A stretch of 64,000 nucleotides of DNA from Flavobacteria bacterium BBFL7. Its GTDB lineage: Bacteria > Bacteroidota > Bacteroidia > Flavobacteriales > Flavobacteriaceae. This document shows positions 9,681 to 18,753 of this stretch, piece by piece. The notes under the pieces are model-generated. The model was not told the origin of the DNA. It was given only the letters and a program-made list of their open reading frames with translations, and searched no databases. Position 1 is the stretch's first letter. The number at the start of each line of letters is the position of its first letter. The position numbers and the translations under genes were made by a program. The stretch lies in contig CH672374.1 in NCBI GenBank assembly GCA_000153385.1, positions 2,048,544-2,112,543 on the forward strand. The letters are read 5' to 3'.

Positions 9681-10469
9681 GTGTTTAGGAATATCATAAA
9701 AGGATTAAAAGCATATGCTGACGGGTTTTCACTCATCGGTAAGTTAAAGCTTTGGCAATTCTTTTTAGTTCCTATGGCTATTAGCCTTATTATTGCTGGT
9801 CTAGTAGGTCTGGCAGCTTATGGCCTATCAGATAACCTGGCAAATCTTATCTCGAAATTATGGATTTGGGAATGGGGAAAAGAAGGTTTTTATACTGTTG
9901 CAGAATGGATAAGTGGTTTAAGTATTATCTTATTAGGGTTTATACTTTATAAACACTTAGTAATGGCTTTAAGTGCGCCATTTATGTCACCAGTGTCAGA
10001 GCGTATAGAAAAACATTTTTATCCACATGCTCGTCACCATGTACAACATCGAGATACCAGTAATATGCAACAATTATGGCGAGGTTTGCGTATTAACTTG
10101 CGTAATATCGCTTATGAATTTGCAATCACTATTCCTTTATTATTATTGAGTTTTATTCCTGTTGTTGGTATAGTGTTTACAATATTAGCTTTTATAGTTC
10201 AAGCTTATTATGCCGGTTTTGGAAATATCGATTATACGTTAGAAAGACATTTTACCTATCGTGATAGTGTCCTTTTTGTAAAACGCCATAGAGGAATTGC
10301 GATAGGAATAGGGATTGTGTTTATGGGAATGCTTTTTATACCTATAATAGGTGTTATACTAGTATTGCCATTTTCTGTAACTGCAGCTACTCGAGTCACT
10401 TTAGAACAAATGATTATTGAAGAAAATCTGGAATTACCAGATGCTCAAAAGCCTCAAATCAACGCTTAA
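9681..10469 (+). CDS. EI24 domain (CysZ-like) membrane protein in the heme operon
   Basis: A 262-residue integral membrane protein. Hydrophobic segments at ~25-50, 72-100, 148-182 and 206-236 and the LSAPFMSPVSERIE motif are typical of the EI24/CysZ family. The E. coli member CysZ takes up sulfate; the role of this one is unknown. It starts with GTG 3 bp after the hemE stop and its TAA overlaps the hemF ATG, so it is firmly embedded in the hem operon. A link to porphyrin or membrane handling is inference from context only. Confidence 0.85.
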   Translation: MFRNIIKGLKAYADGFSLIGKLKLWQFFLVPMAISLIIAGLVGLAAYGLSDNLANLISKLWIWEWGKEGFYTVAEWISGLSIILLGFILYKHLVMALSAPFMSPVSERIEKHFYPHARHHVQHRDTSNMQQLWRGLRINLRNIAYEFAITIPLLLLSFIPVVGIVFTILAFIVQAYYAGFGNIDYTLERHFTYRDSVLFVKRHRGIAIGIGIVFMGMLFIPIIGVILVLPFSVTAATRVTLEQMIIEENLELPDAQKPQINA

Positions 10470-11374
10470 TGATTAAGACACAATTTTATAATTTTATAAA
10501 AGAACTTCAAGACACTATAACTAGTCGTCTTGAACAAATTGACGGTAAGGCTGTTTTTCAAGAAGACCAATGGCATCGAGAAGAAGGTGGCGGTGGTTTT
10601 ACAAGAGTTATTGAGAACGGGACCGTTTTTGAAAAAGGTGGAGTGAATATTAGTGAGGTTCATGGTCCACTGCCTGTTGCCATGCAGTCTTATTTCAATG
10701 TAGGAGATGTTGATTTTTATGCCACAGGATTAAGTCTAGTTATTCACCCAGTAAATCCTCATGTTCCTACAGTTCATGCAAATTTTAGATACTTTGAAAT
10801 GTATGATAAAGAAAGCGTTATAGTAGATTCATGGTTCGGTGGTGGACTGGATTTAACGCCTTATTATCTTTATGATGAAGATGCTTCTCATTTTCATCAG
10901 GTTTGTAAGACTGTTTGTGATCGTCATAGCGTTGCAGATTATTCCTTATTTAAAGAGAAGTGTGATACCTATTTTCATAATTCCCATCGTGGAGAAGGAC
11001 GTGGTATAGGTGGTCTATTCTATGATTATTGTAAGGCTAATAAAGAATACACTATGGAAGAGTGGCTAGCATTTCAAAAGGATATAGCTTCCCACTTTCT
11101 AGATGCTTATGCACCTATAGCAACTAAACGTAAGGATTTAAAGTATACTAGTGACCAACGTGACTGGCAAGAAATACGTCGCGGTCGCTATGTAGAATTT
11201 AATTTAGTTCATGACAAGGGCACATTATTTGGATTAAAAACTAATGGACGTATTGAAAGTATATTGATGAGTTTGCCACCACATGTACAATGGCGTTACG
11301 ATTATCATCCAGAACCTAATACTCCAGAAGCTGATCTTATAGAGGTACTGAAGAGTCCTAAGGATTGGGTCTAA
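10469..11374 (+). CDS. hemF: Oxygen-dependent coproporphyrinogen-III oxidase
   Basis: A 301-residue enzyme that uses O2 to convert coproporphyrinogen III to protoporphyrinogen IX. Conserved segments include GGGGFTRV, VHANFRYFE, WFGGGLDLTPYYL, HRGEGRGIGGLFYDY and the C-terminal SLPPHVQWRYDY. Presence of hemF indicates aerobic heme synthesis. Translationally coupled to the EI24 gene by TAATG; last gene of the operon before a strong terminator. Confidence 0.97.
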   Translation: MIKTQFYNFIKELQDTITSRLEQIDGKAVFQEDQWHREEGGGGFTRVIENGTVFEKGGVNISEVHGPLPVAMQSYFNVGDVDFYATGLSLVIHPVNPHVPTVHANFRYFEMYDKESVIVDSWFGGGLDLTPYYLYDEDASHFHQVCKTVCDRHSVADYSLFKEKCDTYFHNSHRGEGRGIGGLFYDYCKANKEYTMEEWLAFQKDIASHFLDAYAPIATKRKDLKYTSDQRDWQEIRRGRYVEFNLVHDKGTLFGLKTNGRIESILMSLPPHVQWRYDYHPEPNTPEADLIEVLKSPKDWV

Positions 11375-11396
11375 CATTTTATTAAATGCTTAAAAA

Positions 11397-11422
11397 AACC
11401 TCACCTTTTAATAGGTGAGGTT
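11397..11422 (+). terminator. Terminator of the heme operon
   Basis: Perfect 9-bp stem AACCTCACC/GGTGAGGTT with an 8-base loop, then eight T in all, 23 bp after the hemF stop. Confidence 0.9.
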
Positions 11423-11457
11423 TTTTTTGATAATATATTCCGACTTACGGTATTGAG

Positions 11458-11910
11458 TTATAATTGATCACTCGCATGCCATTCTGCATAGCTCGTTTCA
11501 GTCTCGCGCAGTCTTAATGAGAACAATTCAATATTTTCAGGTAGCCTGCTTTTGATTTTATTTGCAAAATCTAGAATCATCATCTCGCTAGTAGGTTGAT
11601 AATCTGCTAGGATGACTTCATGACCACGTTCTCTAAGTTCTTGAGCCAGTTCTACGTGAGGTGTATTTTTATTAAAAACGGTCGCATGGTCAAATGGGTC
11701 TACAATTTCTTCTTTTACAATCTTTTTAAGATCTGTAAAGTCTATTACCATACCGTGCTTTACATTGCTGGTATCGTTTATAGGAGTTCCTATTACTGTC
11801 ACTGCTAGTTTATAACTATGTCCATGGACGTTACGACACTTACCATCGTAACCGTATAGAGCATGACCAGTTTCAAAAGTGAATTCTTTAGTAATTCTTA
11901 CTTTTTTCAT
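11458..11910 (-). CDS. queD: 6-carboxytetrahydropterin synthase (QueD/PTPS family)
   Basis: A 150-residue enzyme that converts 7,8-dihydroneopterin triphosphate into 6-carboxytetrahydropterin in queuosine synthesis. The catalytic Cys and zinc-ligand His residues are visible in GKCRNVHGHSYKL with the earlier His in FETGHALY; the catalytic HATVF region follows. An ATG five codons earlier is in frame, but ATG 11910 forms an ATGA overlap with the stop of the 39-residue membrane protein, which supports it as the start. No other queuosine gene is adjacent. Confidence 0.9.
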   Translation of the reverse strand: MKKVRITKEFTFETGHALYGYDGKCRNVHGHSYKLAVTVIGTPINDTSNVKHGMVIDFTDLKKIVKEEIVDPFDHATVFNKNTPHVELAQELRERGHEVILADYQPTSEMMILDFANKIKSRLPENIELFSLRLRETETSYAEWHASDQL

Positions 11911-12026
11911 CTTCGAGATTTCCATTTGTTATATCCTACTACGACTAGTAAGATTATTGCTATTACTAAGAAAATTCCAGATCCACCCATAAATTGAGAG
12001 ATTTTGATAAACCAGTTATCTTCCAT
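11907..12026 (-). CDS. Small single-pass membrane protein (39 aa) coupled to queD
   Basis: Short ORF with ATG 12026. The product begins MEDNWFIKISQFMGG, has one hydrophobic helix (IFLVIAIILLVVVGY, residues ~19-33) and ends in the basic tail NKWKSRR, giving N-out/C-in topology by the positive-inside rule. Its TGA overlaps the queD ATG (ATGA), which argues that it is translated. The frame is open for a further 61 codons upstream, but those run through a palindrome and the MATE gene's 3' end and look non-coding. Function unknown. Confidence 0.6.
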   Translation of the reverse strand: MEDNWFIKISQFMGGSGIFLVIAIILLVVVGYNKWKSRR

Positions 12027-12091
12027 AATTATATTGATATTTACGTTTAGTAGCGACAAAGATATTAGAATTATTAAGCATTCTATGTGTA

Positions 12092-12107
12092 AGCTTTCGC
12101 GAAAGCG
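12092..12107. repeat. 16-bp palindrome copy 3 (intergenic)
   Basis: AGCTTTCGCGAAAGCG, one outer base different from the consensus, between the MATE gene and the small membrane protein. Confidence 0.93.
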
Positions 12108-12121
12108 AAATATAATAACCT

Positions 12122-13459
12122 CTATATCTCCATTGTTTTTATTCTTAGATGGAACTTGTAAGCCAGAATAGCCGCCCTGCCTAGCATCCATAAACCAAAT
12201 GCTGTCCAAATAGCGTATAATTTAAATTCAAAATAATCCAAAATAAGTAGGGTAGGAATGAATACGAAAGCTGTAAGCACAAATAATAAGTTACGTAAAT
12301 ATGAAGCCTCGCCCCAGCCCTTAAATATTCCATCAAAAACAAAAGCAACCGCATTAATAGGTTGCATTAGTAAAACCACCCAAAAGGTGCTAGTAAATAG
12401 TTCAAATACCAGATTGCTCTCAGTAAACTGATGACCTATGAATTGATAAAATATACCACAAATTATAACTAACATAACGGCTACTATGATTCCATAAATT
12501 GCAGTTGTTTTACCTAAATATAGAAGTCCTCGCGCGTTTTTAGATCCTAATAGTTTACCACCTATAGCGTTACCTGCACTGGCAAACCCGTCTATAAAAA
12601 AGGAGAAGAAGAGCCAGATATTCATTAAAATAGCATGTGTGGCACCATATTCTTCACCATAACCTGATGCATATCGATAGGATAAAAATATTGCCACATT
12701 TATGGCGGCTGTACGTAAGAAAAAATTTGTGGTGAGTGCTATATGCTGCTTGAGTTTAGGGTGTGGATTCCAAGTTAAAAGGTGAGGTTTAAATGGAGTT
12801 TTTTTATAGAGAAAAAACAAGGCTATAACGAGCATTACAACCTGTGCCACAAGACTTGCATAGGCGGCGCCCATAACCCCATAGGCTGGTATGTAACTAG
12901 GAATACCATAAACTAATAGATAATCTAAAATAACATTTACAGCAGCACCAGATAGGCTTGCAATCATTGCCCATGATGTGTTTTGAATACCTCTAAAAAT
13001 ACCGAATATGGCAAAAGCACTTAAGGTTAAAGGGAACCCGATTGCTCTAACTTGGTAATAGGAAATGGAAAACTCTAAAGCGGTTCCTTTTGCATTGTAT
13101 AAAGTAAATATCCAAGATGAAAGTGGTGCTATAATTGCATAAATGACTAGTCCTAATGCAATATTGATCCAAATGACCTGTGGTATAAGTGAATTGATTT
13201 TATCTATTTGATGACTGCCTAATGCGTTTGATACAATACTGGAAATTGACGTTTTAGTTTGGGCAAGAGTCCAGATTATAGCACTCAAAAAAGAACCGAC
13301 CAGCCCTACAGCAAGTAATCCTTCTACAGCATTTTTGTCCATGTTACCTATTACCGCTACGTCTGTTAAACTGATTAGTGGCTCTGCAATTCCGGCTATT
13401 ATAGCTGGAATAGCTAGGCTTAAAATATTCTTAGGTGTTATAGTATTTATTGCAGCCAT
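12122..13459 (-). CDS. MATE family efflux transporter (DinF-like)
   Basis: A 445-residue polytopic inner-membrane protein with about 12 hydrophobic segments in two related halves. The first helix region has AIPAIIAGIAEPLISLTDVAVIG, typical of DinF-type MATE exporters that expel cations or drugs in exchange for Na+ or H+. The substrate cannot be predicted. A GTG five codons upstream is possible, but ATG 13459 after an A-rich stretch gives the better N-terminus (MAAINTITPKN). Confidence 0.9.
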   Translation of the reverse strand: MAAINTITPKNILSLAIPAIIAGIAEPLISLTDVAVIGNMDKNAVEGLLAVGLVGSFLSAIIWTLAQTKTSISSIVSNALGSHQIDKINSLIPQVIWINIALGLVIYAIIAPLSSWIFTLYNAKGTALEFSISYYQVRAIGFPLTLSAFAIFGIFRGIQNTSWAMIASLSGAAVNVILDYLLVYGIPSYIPAYGVMGAAYASLVAQVVMLVIALFFLYKKTPFKPHLLTWNPHPKLKQHIALTTNFFLRTAAINVAIFLSYRYASGYGEEYGATHAILMNIWLFFSFFIDGFASAGNAIGGKLLGSKNARGLLYLGKTTAIYGIIVAVMLVIICGIFYQFIGHQFTESNLVFELFTSTFWVVLLMQPINAVAFVFDGIFKGWGEASYLRNLLFVLTAFVFIPTLLILDYFEFKLYAIWTAFGLWMLGRAAILAYKFHLRIKTMEI

Positions 13460-13506
13460 TTTAAAATTTAGCACATGGTATGCTTTATATTTGAGATGAT
13501 ATTTTT

Positions 13507-13580
13507 GGGGGATTAGCTCATTTGGCTAGAGCGCTTGCCTGGCAGGCAAGAGGTGACCGGTTCGAATCCGGTATTCTCCA
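13507..13580 (+). tRNA. tRNA-Ala (anticodon GGC)
   Basis: A complete cloverleaf: acceptor GGGGGAT/ATTCTCC with the G3-U70 pair that identifies tRNA-Ala, D stem GCTC/GAGC, anticodon stem CTTGC/GCAAG with loop CTGGCAG (anticodon GGC, reading GCC), T arm ACCGG-TTCGAAT-CCGGT and discriminator A. The CCA end is not encoded. It stands alone between two minus-strand genes. Confidence 0.95.
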
Positions 13581-13590
13581 CAATGTTTAT

Positions 13591-14427
13591 TTAGTTTTTA
13601 TAAAAATTGATGCAGCACTGTACTGCTTGTCTTAAGTGATTCGGAAGATATGCTGATTTCCATGGATGCACAGCTCCAAATGTATGGTTTGCTTCTCTAA
13701 GAATTAGTAATTCAGATTTTTTACTCCATTGATGTAATTGACGTCCTTCATGAATCATAACCGTTTCGTCGCTGGCTCCATGAATAATTAAATGTGGTAT
13801 CTTAAGTTTAAATGCAGCTCTCTTAATAGATAGTTTTTCTTCATTCTGAATGTAATCCTCAAAGAATTGATAATAGTGAGGCATTTCTTGCTGAGTTCGT
13901 CCATTTTTAACATAGAAAACATCATCGTTTTTCCATTTGAGTAATGCTTCTCCATTAGGGAATCTACTTTTGTAATCACTGACCGATGCAAGAGTGACTA
14001 ACTTCCTTATATTATTATTTTGAGACGCTACAATTGTCGTAATTCCACCAGCTCGAGAATGACCTAATAAATTAATATTATCTGGATCTATCACATCTAA
14101 AAGATGATCTACAGACCAGTTGATAACATCATTTAAATCTTGTACCTCTTTACTATAGTTATTGTAGCCAAAAGCTTCTAAATCTGGAAAGTCTATGGGG
14201 TTGTCCATAGTTCCACCATTGTGAGAAAAATTGAATTTAATAAAGCAAAAACCAGCATTTGCAAAAGCACGTCCCATTAAGTCCCAAGCACCCCAATCTT
14301 TAAATCCTTTGTAACCGTGAGCAAAAATTACAACTGGTACCTTATTATCAGATGGTATATAATAATGATCTAACAGTATGGGTTTATTGTGATTTCTATC
14401 GATGATCTTATTTAAAACTATTTGCAT
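13591..14427 (-). CDS. Alpha/beta hydrolase (dienelactone-hydrolase-like)
   Basis: A 278-residue protein without a signal peptide. It has the oxyanion segment VIFAHGYKGFKDWG (~33-46), the nucleophile elbow GHSRAGG (catalytic Ser, ~120-126), a late acid in HGASDETV and the catalytic His in REANHTFG, a complete Ser-Asp-His triad. The substrate is unknown; similar proteins are annotated as prolyl-oligopeptidase-like or acyl esterases. It follows the AddB-like gene after only 1 bp and is probably cotranscribed. Confidence 0.85.
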   Translation of the reverse strand: MQIVLNKIIDRNHNKPILLDHYYIPSDNKVPVVIFAHGYKGFKDWGAWDLMGRAFANAGFCFIKFNFSHNGGTMDNPIDFPDLEAFGYNNYSKEVQDLNDVINWSVDHLLDVIDPDNINLLGHSRAGGITTIVASQNNNIRKLVTLASVSDYKSRFPNGEALLKWKNDDVFYVKNGRTQQEMPHYYQFFEDYIQNEEKLSIKRAAFKLKIPHLIIHGASDETVMIHEGRQLHQWSKKSELLILREANHTFGAVHPWKSAYLPNHLRQAVQCCINFYKN

Positions 14428-14428
14428 T

Positions 14429-17170
14429 TTAATGATCCTTTTCGGTTAAATTAATGTCGTTATTATAAAGCTCTAATATGATTTGTATTAATTGTTCCTC
14501 AAACTTATTTAATTCTTCAATATCAATAGGTTGTGCTTGAAAAGATCTGCCTATTTTTACAGAGAAAGGGATGAAACCATCCTTAAAATTTTTGAAACTT
14601 ATAATCCCTGCTGTACATTCTGTAAATGGATTGTTTTTAGAATATAAATATGCATACATTAAAACCTGAAAAGCTTTAGACTTATCATAGCCATCTATTA
14701 GTGCCTCATAATTGTCTGGATCGAGTCCTACATTTGATTTATTTACCATGCCTGACTTATAATCTATAATTCTAGTCCTGCCATTAAGCTCATCTATACG
14801 GTCTACTTCACCATGTAGTTTTATATTTCCTATGGTATCGATAGTTAATGATGTTGAATATCGAGCTTCCAATTTTTTAATGATTAACGTATTACCGCTG
14901 TTGACTAGATTTTGATCATATGCAATCATTTTTTTTACATAATGTTGAGCTACCTCGTACATTATAATATTTTTTCCTTGAGGATCTTGTGCAGTGTGAT
15001 AACTATCTAGATAAGCATTATGGATTGTTTTATTTATTCTAGATCGTATTTCTTTGAAATGCTTTTCGTCTAATATTTGATTTATATAGGGTAGATATAA
15101 CGCTTCAAGGGTTTTGTGAATCATCGTTCCCATAGTATTTGCAGCCATATCTTCTTCTACTTCTTCTACGTCGTTAATCTTTAGGATTTTAGATCGATAA
15201 AAGTCGATAGGGTCATAAATATAGCTAGTAATACTGGACGGTGAAAAACCGGATATCGCTATTTGCTGAAGTCGTTTAAAATAAAAATCGTCTTTCTTTA
15301 TAGAAAGCCCATTCACTGTTTCTGTAGTAATTTTATTGGCATATAGGCGGTGGTTTATCTTATGATTTGCGATATTATTAGTTTCTAATTGCATTAAAAA
15401 CCTACTTTTCTCTCCACCACCTAAACTGCCTGGTTCAGAATTGTAAATAAAGTCAGCATTTTTACATCGCTGTAACAACCTATAAAAGTGGTATGCATAT
15501 ACACTGTCTTTATCAGTGTACGTAGGTAAACCAAATTTAATTTTCATATCATAAGGAATGTATGATGCTGTGGATTTTCCGGCTGGTAAAACGCCTTCAT
15601 TTACGGATAACATAATGATGTGCTCATAGTCTAAGGCTCTAGTCTCAAGTAGCCCCATGACCTGTAACCCTTTAACAGGTTCACCTATAAAGTCTAATTT
15701 TTTTTGAGGTAAAAACTGTTTAAATAAGTATTGAACAGTCCTTAAATCAGTGATGCTAGTTTGAGTGGTTAAGATGGATTTGATTTGTTCAATAACACTG
15801 TTTATTCCTAATAACTGTTCAAGTTCTAGTCGTTTGTTCTCATCATCAATTAGTTTAGACTGCAACGCATTACATATATGACTCAGCTCTTCAATTAAGT
15901 TAGTAGTAGTGTTTGTTTTGAACCTTAATACATTTGTGTAAGCTGTATGAACATTGTGATGGGTATCGATGGAAGGGATGTAAACTAAATTCTCTCTATT
16001 AATAGTCTGAATCAATTCTTTTACAGCAGGTCCATCAAGTAATGTGCTGAAATGTGATTCCAAAACGGCAATAATATTTTTATAATAAAACCCTTGATCT
16101 ACAGCTTCTACTTTTAATCTTATAAGATGATTAAAAAAACTAGCAAGCGGTGTTTTATCTAATGTCAATCCCATGGTGATGTTAAGATGCTTAATATCAT
16201 TAGGAATAGCACTTAACAAGGGTAATAATAATGCTTCATCTGCAAGGACGATAGCCGTTTTGTCTAAATCTGTAGCCTGAATATCAAAGTCGCTAATTAA
16301 TTTTCCGGCAACTTGACACATACCTATAGGACCTGATGTACCTATGATGTTTATGTTTTTTAGGGTGTTGAAATTTGAACTGGTAATGTTGAATTTCTCT
16401 TTATTGAAATACTTCCATTCATTCTTATAACGTCTTATAAATCGGCCAGCTTCATGGTATTCATTTTCTTGAAAATATTGATCGCTATCATAGAAAATTG
16501 TAGCATTTTCACTTTCGAGAAAGATTTTAATAATCTCTTCTTCGGCTTTATTTAGGGCGTTTAGACCTAGAAAAACGATAGGTGTTTCTTTGTTATATTG
16601 TTTGGATTGTTGTTCCGCTTTCGCGAAAGCGAGTCTGTAAGCAAGACCTTGATAAACAATACCTTTTGAAGTACAGTCTTCTGTAAATTGATTATAATAC
16701 AATTCTAACCGTTTCCAGAAATGTAGATATTTTTCTATCATCTCTGTCTTAGGTTCTAAAATAGACCAGTGACCTTGTTCGAGCTCTTTTAAATTGCCTA
16801 AGTAATTGAAAAAGTCAGTAGGTGGTACGAGAAATCGATCGATTTCATTAAAGTCTTTTAGTATAGTTGGAGCCCAAGTAATAAATTCATCAAGGGAATC
16901 TGCGGTATTATTATTTTCTATTTTAAGATAGCTGTTGTAAAAGTCAAATAGTAAATCTACATCACTAGCTATTTCTACTTGTGCGGTATGACTTATAAAA
17001 TCTTCAACACTATAAATAATAGGTTCAAAAATAGGTTGGTCTAAATAGGTCGCAATGGTTTTATTAAGGAATGTTGCGACTCTTCTACTGGGAACGACAT
17101 ATGTGAGTTTGCTAAGGTTGAAGCCTTGGTTTTGCAAGGTCCCGATAACGTCTTGTAGGAATGTATTCAT
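14429..17170 (-). CDS. AddB-like PD-(D/E)XK nuclease / inactivated helicase subunit
   Basis: A 913-residue protein resembling the AddB subunit of the AddAB recombination nuclease, which works with the AddA-like protein (19995-23174) at double-strand breaks. The N-terminal half is a degenerate UvrD-type helicase domain. The C-terminal RecB-type nuclease motif is LHGEVDRIDELN followed by RIIDYKSG (~790-815), with catalytic D, E and K present. I do not see the four-Cys Fe-S cluster of Bacillus AddB. In contrast to typical addBA operons, kbl and ompA separate it from the AddA-like gene. A palindrome inside encodes AFAKA. Confidence 0.82.
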   Translation of the reverse strand: MNTFLQDVIGTLQNQGFNLSKLTYVVPSRRVATFLNKTIATYLDQPIFEPIIYSVEDFISHTAQVEIASDVDLLFDFYNSYLKIENNNTADSLDEFITWAPTILKDFNEIDRFLVPPTDFFNYLGNLKELEQGHWSILEPKTEMIEKYLHFWKRLELYYNQFTEDCTSKGIVYQGLAYRLAFAKAEQQSKQYNKETPIVFLGLNALNKAEEEIIKIFLESENATIFYDSDQYFQENEYHEAGRFIRRYKNEWKYFNKEKFNITSSNFNTLKNINIIGTSGPIGMCQVAGKLISDFDIQATDLDKTAIVLADEALLLPLLSAIPNDIKHLNITMGLTLDKTPLASFFNHLIRLKVEAVDQGFYYKNIIAVLESHFSTLLDGPAVKELIQTINRENLVYIPSIDTHHNVHTAYTNVLRFKTNTTTNLIEELSHICNALQSKLIDDENKRLELEQLLGINSVIEQIKSILTTQTSITDLRTVQYLFKQFLPQKKLDFIGEPVKGLQVMGLLETRALDYEHIIMLSVNEGVLPAGKSTASYIPYDMKIKFGLPTYTDKDSVYAYHFYRLLQRCKNADFIYNSEPGSLGGGEKSRFLMQLETNNIANHKINHRLYANKITTETVNGLSIKKDDFYFKRLQQIAISGFSPSSITSYIYDPIDFYRSKILKINDVEEVEEDMAANTMGTMIHKTLEALYLPYINQILDEKHFKEIRSRINKTIHNAYLDSYHTAQDPQGKNIIMYEVAQHYVKKMIAYDQNLVNSGNTLIIKKLEARYSTSLTIDTIGNIKLHGEVDRIDELNGRTRIIDYKSGMVNKSNVGLDPDNYEALIDGYDKSKAFQVLMYAYLYSKNNPFTECTAGIISFKNFKDGFIPFSVKIGRSFQAQPIDIEELNKFEEQLIQIILELYNNDINLTEKDH
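16616..16631. repeat. 16-bp palindrome copy 4 (inside AddB-like gene)
   Basis: Exact CGCTTTCGCGAAAGCG, read in frame as LAFAKAE on the minus strand. Confidence 0.95.
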
Positions 17171-17220
17171 AAGTACAAGATATCGATAAACTATGACGTC
17201 TTAAAAAATAACGCATAAAA

Positions 17221-17247
17221 AAAGCGCCACTTTTAAGTGGCGCTTTT
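17221..17247 (-). terminator. Terminator of the OmpA-family gene
   Basis: Perfect 11-bp stem AAAGCGCCACT/AGTGGCGCTTT with a 4-base loop. It is preceded by an A run, which becomes the T tail on the minus strand, and is 20 bp past the ompA stop. Confidence 0.9.
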
Positions 17248-17266
17248 ACTATACTTTAAAAATCAA

Positions 17267-18640
17267 TTAGTTTACTAAGTTGATTTCAACACGTCTGTTT
17301 TGAGCACGACCTGTTTTAGTTTTGTTATCAGCAACTGGACGAGCCTCTCCATAACCTACAGAAGAAAGTCTGAATTCATCAATTCCGTTTGCAACTAAGT
17401 AGTTCTTCACTTCGTTAGCACGAGAATCAGATAATCTCTGGTTCAATTTAGCAGATCCAACACTATCAGTGTGACCATCTATAGAGAATTTAGCAGTTGG
17501 GTATTTCTTAAGTATTGCAGTGATATCACTCAATACTTTAGCAGATTCAGCTTTGATAGTAGCTTTACCAGTATCAAATAAGATTGTTTTTGCATATTGG
17601 TTTAATTGCTCTTGCTCTTCAACTGTTGGCGCAGCTGGCTTAGGACAACCTGCTAAAGATGCAATACCTGGAGTATCAGGACACTTATCATCAGCATCAA
17701 TTACACCATCGTTATCTCTATCTGCAGGACAACCATTGTTAGAAGCAGGACCTTTAACTGTTTTACAGTTGTCTTTACTATCTACAACACCATCACCATC
17801 TGTGTCAGGATCTGGGCAACCATTGTTATAAGCTGGACCAGCTTCATTAACACAGTTGTCATCTTTATCTAAAGTACCGTCACCATCTGTATCAGGACAT
17901 CCCATAGACTCAGCAGGACCTGCTGCATTAGGACAATTATCTTTACTGTCTTCAATACCATCGCCATCAGAATCAGGACATCCCATGAATTGCTCTAAAC
18001 CAGCAACTGATGGACATGCATCTTTATCATCATAGATTCCGTCACCATCAGTGTCAGTACCACCCCAAGAGAATTTCAATCCAGCTGTGTGTTGGAAGTG
18101 TTTTGGGTTAGCGTCTTCAAAAGCATGCTTGTATGTAGTTTGAAGGTTGAATGCAATGTTTTCTGAAATATAAAAATCAATACCAGCAGTACCATTAAAA
18201 GTACCAAATCCATTATCATCTAACCATACATAACCACCACCAACTCCAACGAAAGGTGCAACAACTCCATCTTTCTTAATCATGTTGCGGAAATTATACT
18301 CCAATCCACCATCTAATGAGTAGTAAGATAAATCATCTATAGAGTTTTCTCCAACTTTATTAATACTATTGATTGAAAATGCTCCAGTAGCAACAATTCC
18401 ATCACCTACGTAGTAACCTAATTGAAAACGGCTAGGTGCAGCTAGAATATTGTAGTGATCAGTATCAAAGAAATCTTCAAAATAGTCACCTAATCCTTGG
18501 TCAGCTTCTCCTACAGGATATAGGTCGATAGCATTTATACCTACAGAAATAGCCCATCTATTACCTTCGTCTTGTGCTTGAGCAGATGAAGCTCCTAAAA
18601 GAACAGCACATGCTACTAAAATTTTAAATATGTTTTTCAT
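17267..18640 (-). CDS. OmpA family outer-membrane protein with thrombospondin type 3 repeats
   Basis: A 457-residue protein. Signal peptide (1-22, ending SSAQAQ), an N-terminal ~170-residue beta-barrel, five calcium-binding thrombospondin type 3 repeats of the D-x-D-x-DG-(I/V)-x-D-x-x-D-x-C type (~198-330), then a C-terminal OmpA peptidoglycan-binding domain (~345-457) with the conserved [11 protein letters not shown] and NRRVEINL. It probably links the outer membrane to the cell wall and is an abundant surface protein. Strong promoter elements (CTTG-19 bp-TAATTTTG) and a strong terminator fit high, monocistronic expression. Confidence 0.93.
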   Translation of the reverse strand: MKNIFKILVACAVLLGASSAQAQDEGNRWAISVGINAIDLYPVGEADQGLGDYFEDFFDTDHYNILAAPSRFQLGYYVGDGIVATGAFSINSINKVGENSIDDLSYYSLDGGLEYNFRNMIKKDGVVAPFVGVGGGYVWLDDNGFGTFNGTAGIDFYISENIAFNLQTTYKHAFEDANPKHFQHTAGLKFSWGGTDTDGDGIYDDKDACPSVAGLEQFMGCPDSDGDGIEDSKDNCPNAAGPAESMGCPDTDGDGTLDKDDNCVNEAGPAYNNGCPDPDTDGDGVVDSKDNCKTVKGPASNNGCPADRDNDGVIDADDKCPDTPGIASLAGCPKPAAPTVEEQEQLNQYAKTILFDTGKATIKAESAKVLSDITAILKKYPTAKFSIDGHTDSVGSAKLNQRLSDSRANEVKNYLVANGIDEFRLSSVGYGEARPVADNKTKTGRAQNRRVEINLVN

Positions 18641-18667
18641 GTTGGGGTTTTTTATTAATCAACAAAA

Positions 18668-18698
18668 CAAAATTACTCTGTTATTGTGCATTCACAAG
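18668..18698 (-). promoter_or_regulatory. Promoter of the OmpA-family gene (-33/-7)
   Basis: On the minus strand CTTG (18698-18695) precedes TAATTTTG (18675-18668) by 19 bp, close to the Bacteroidota TTTG/TAnnTTTG arrangement; the -7 box is 27 bp before the ATG. Confidence 0.65.
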
Positions 18699-18753
18699 AG
18701 TTTAACCTATAAATTTTCGTAAAAATGTCGATTTATTGTTAATTTCTCTTAAA

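Noticed and set aside
11907-12209. Longer 100-residue version of the small membrane protein
   Set aside because: The upstream part overlaps the MATE gene's 3' end and a palindrome and has no protein-like pattern; ATG 12026 gives a compact membrane protein.
17520-17831. Plus-strand ORF of 103 residues
   Set aside because: Antisense to the OmpA gene; low-complexity translation caused by the repeats.
17640-18070. Regularly repeated DNA segments that could suggest a CRISPR array
   Set aside because: They are codons of the thrombospondin type 3 repeats of the OmpA protein, open in frame, and the repeats are not identical.
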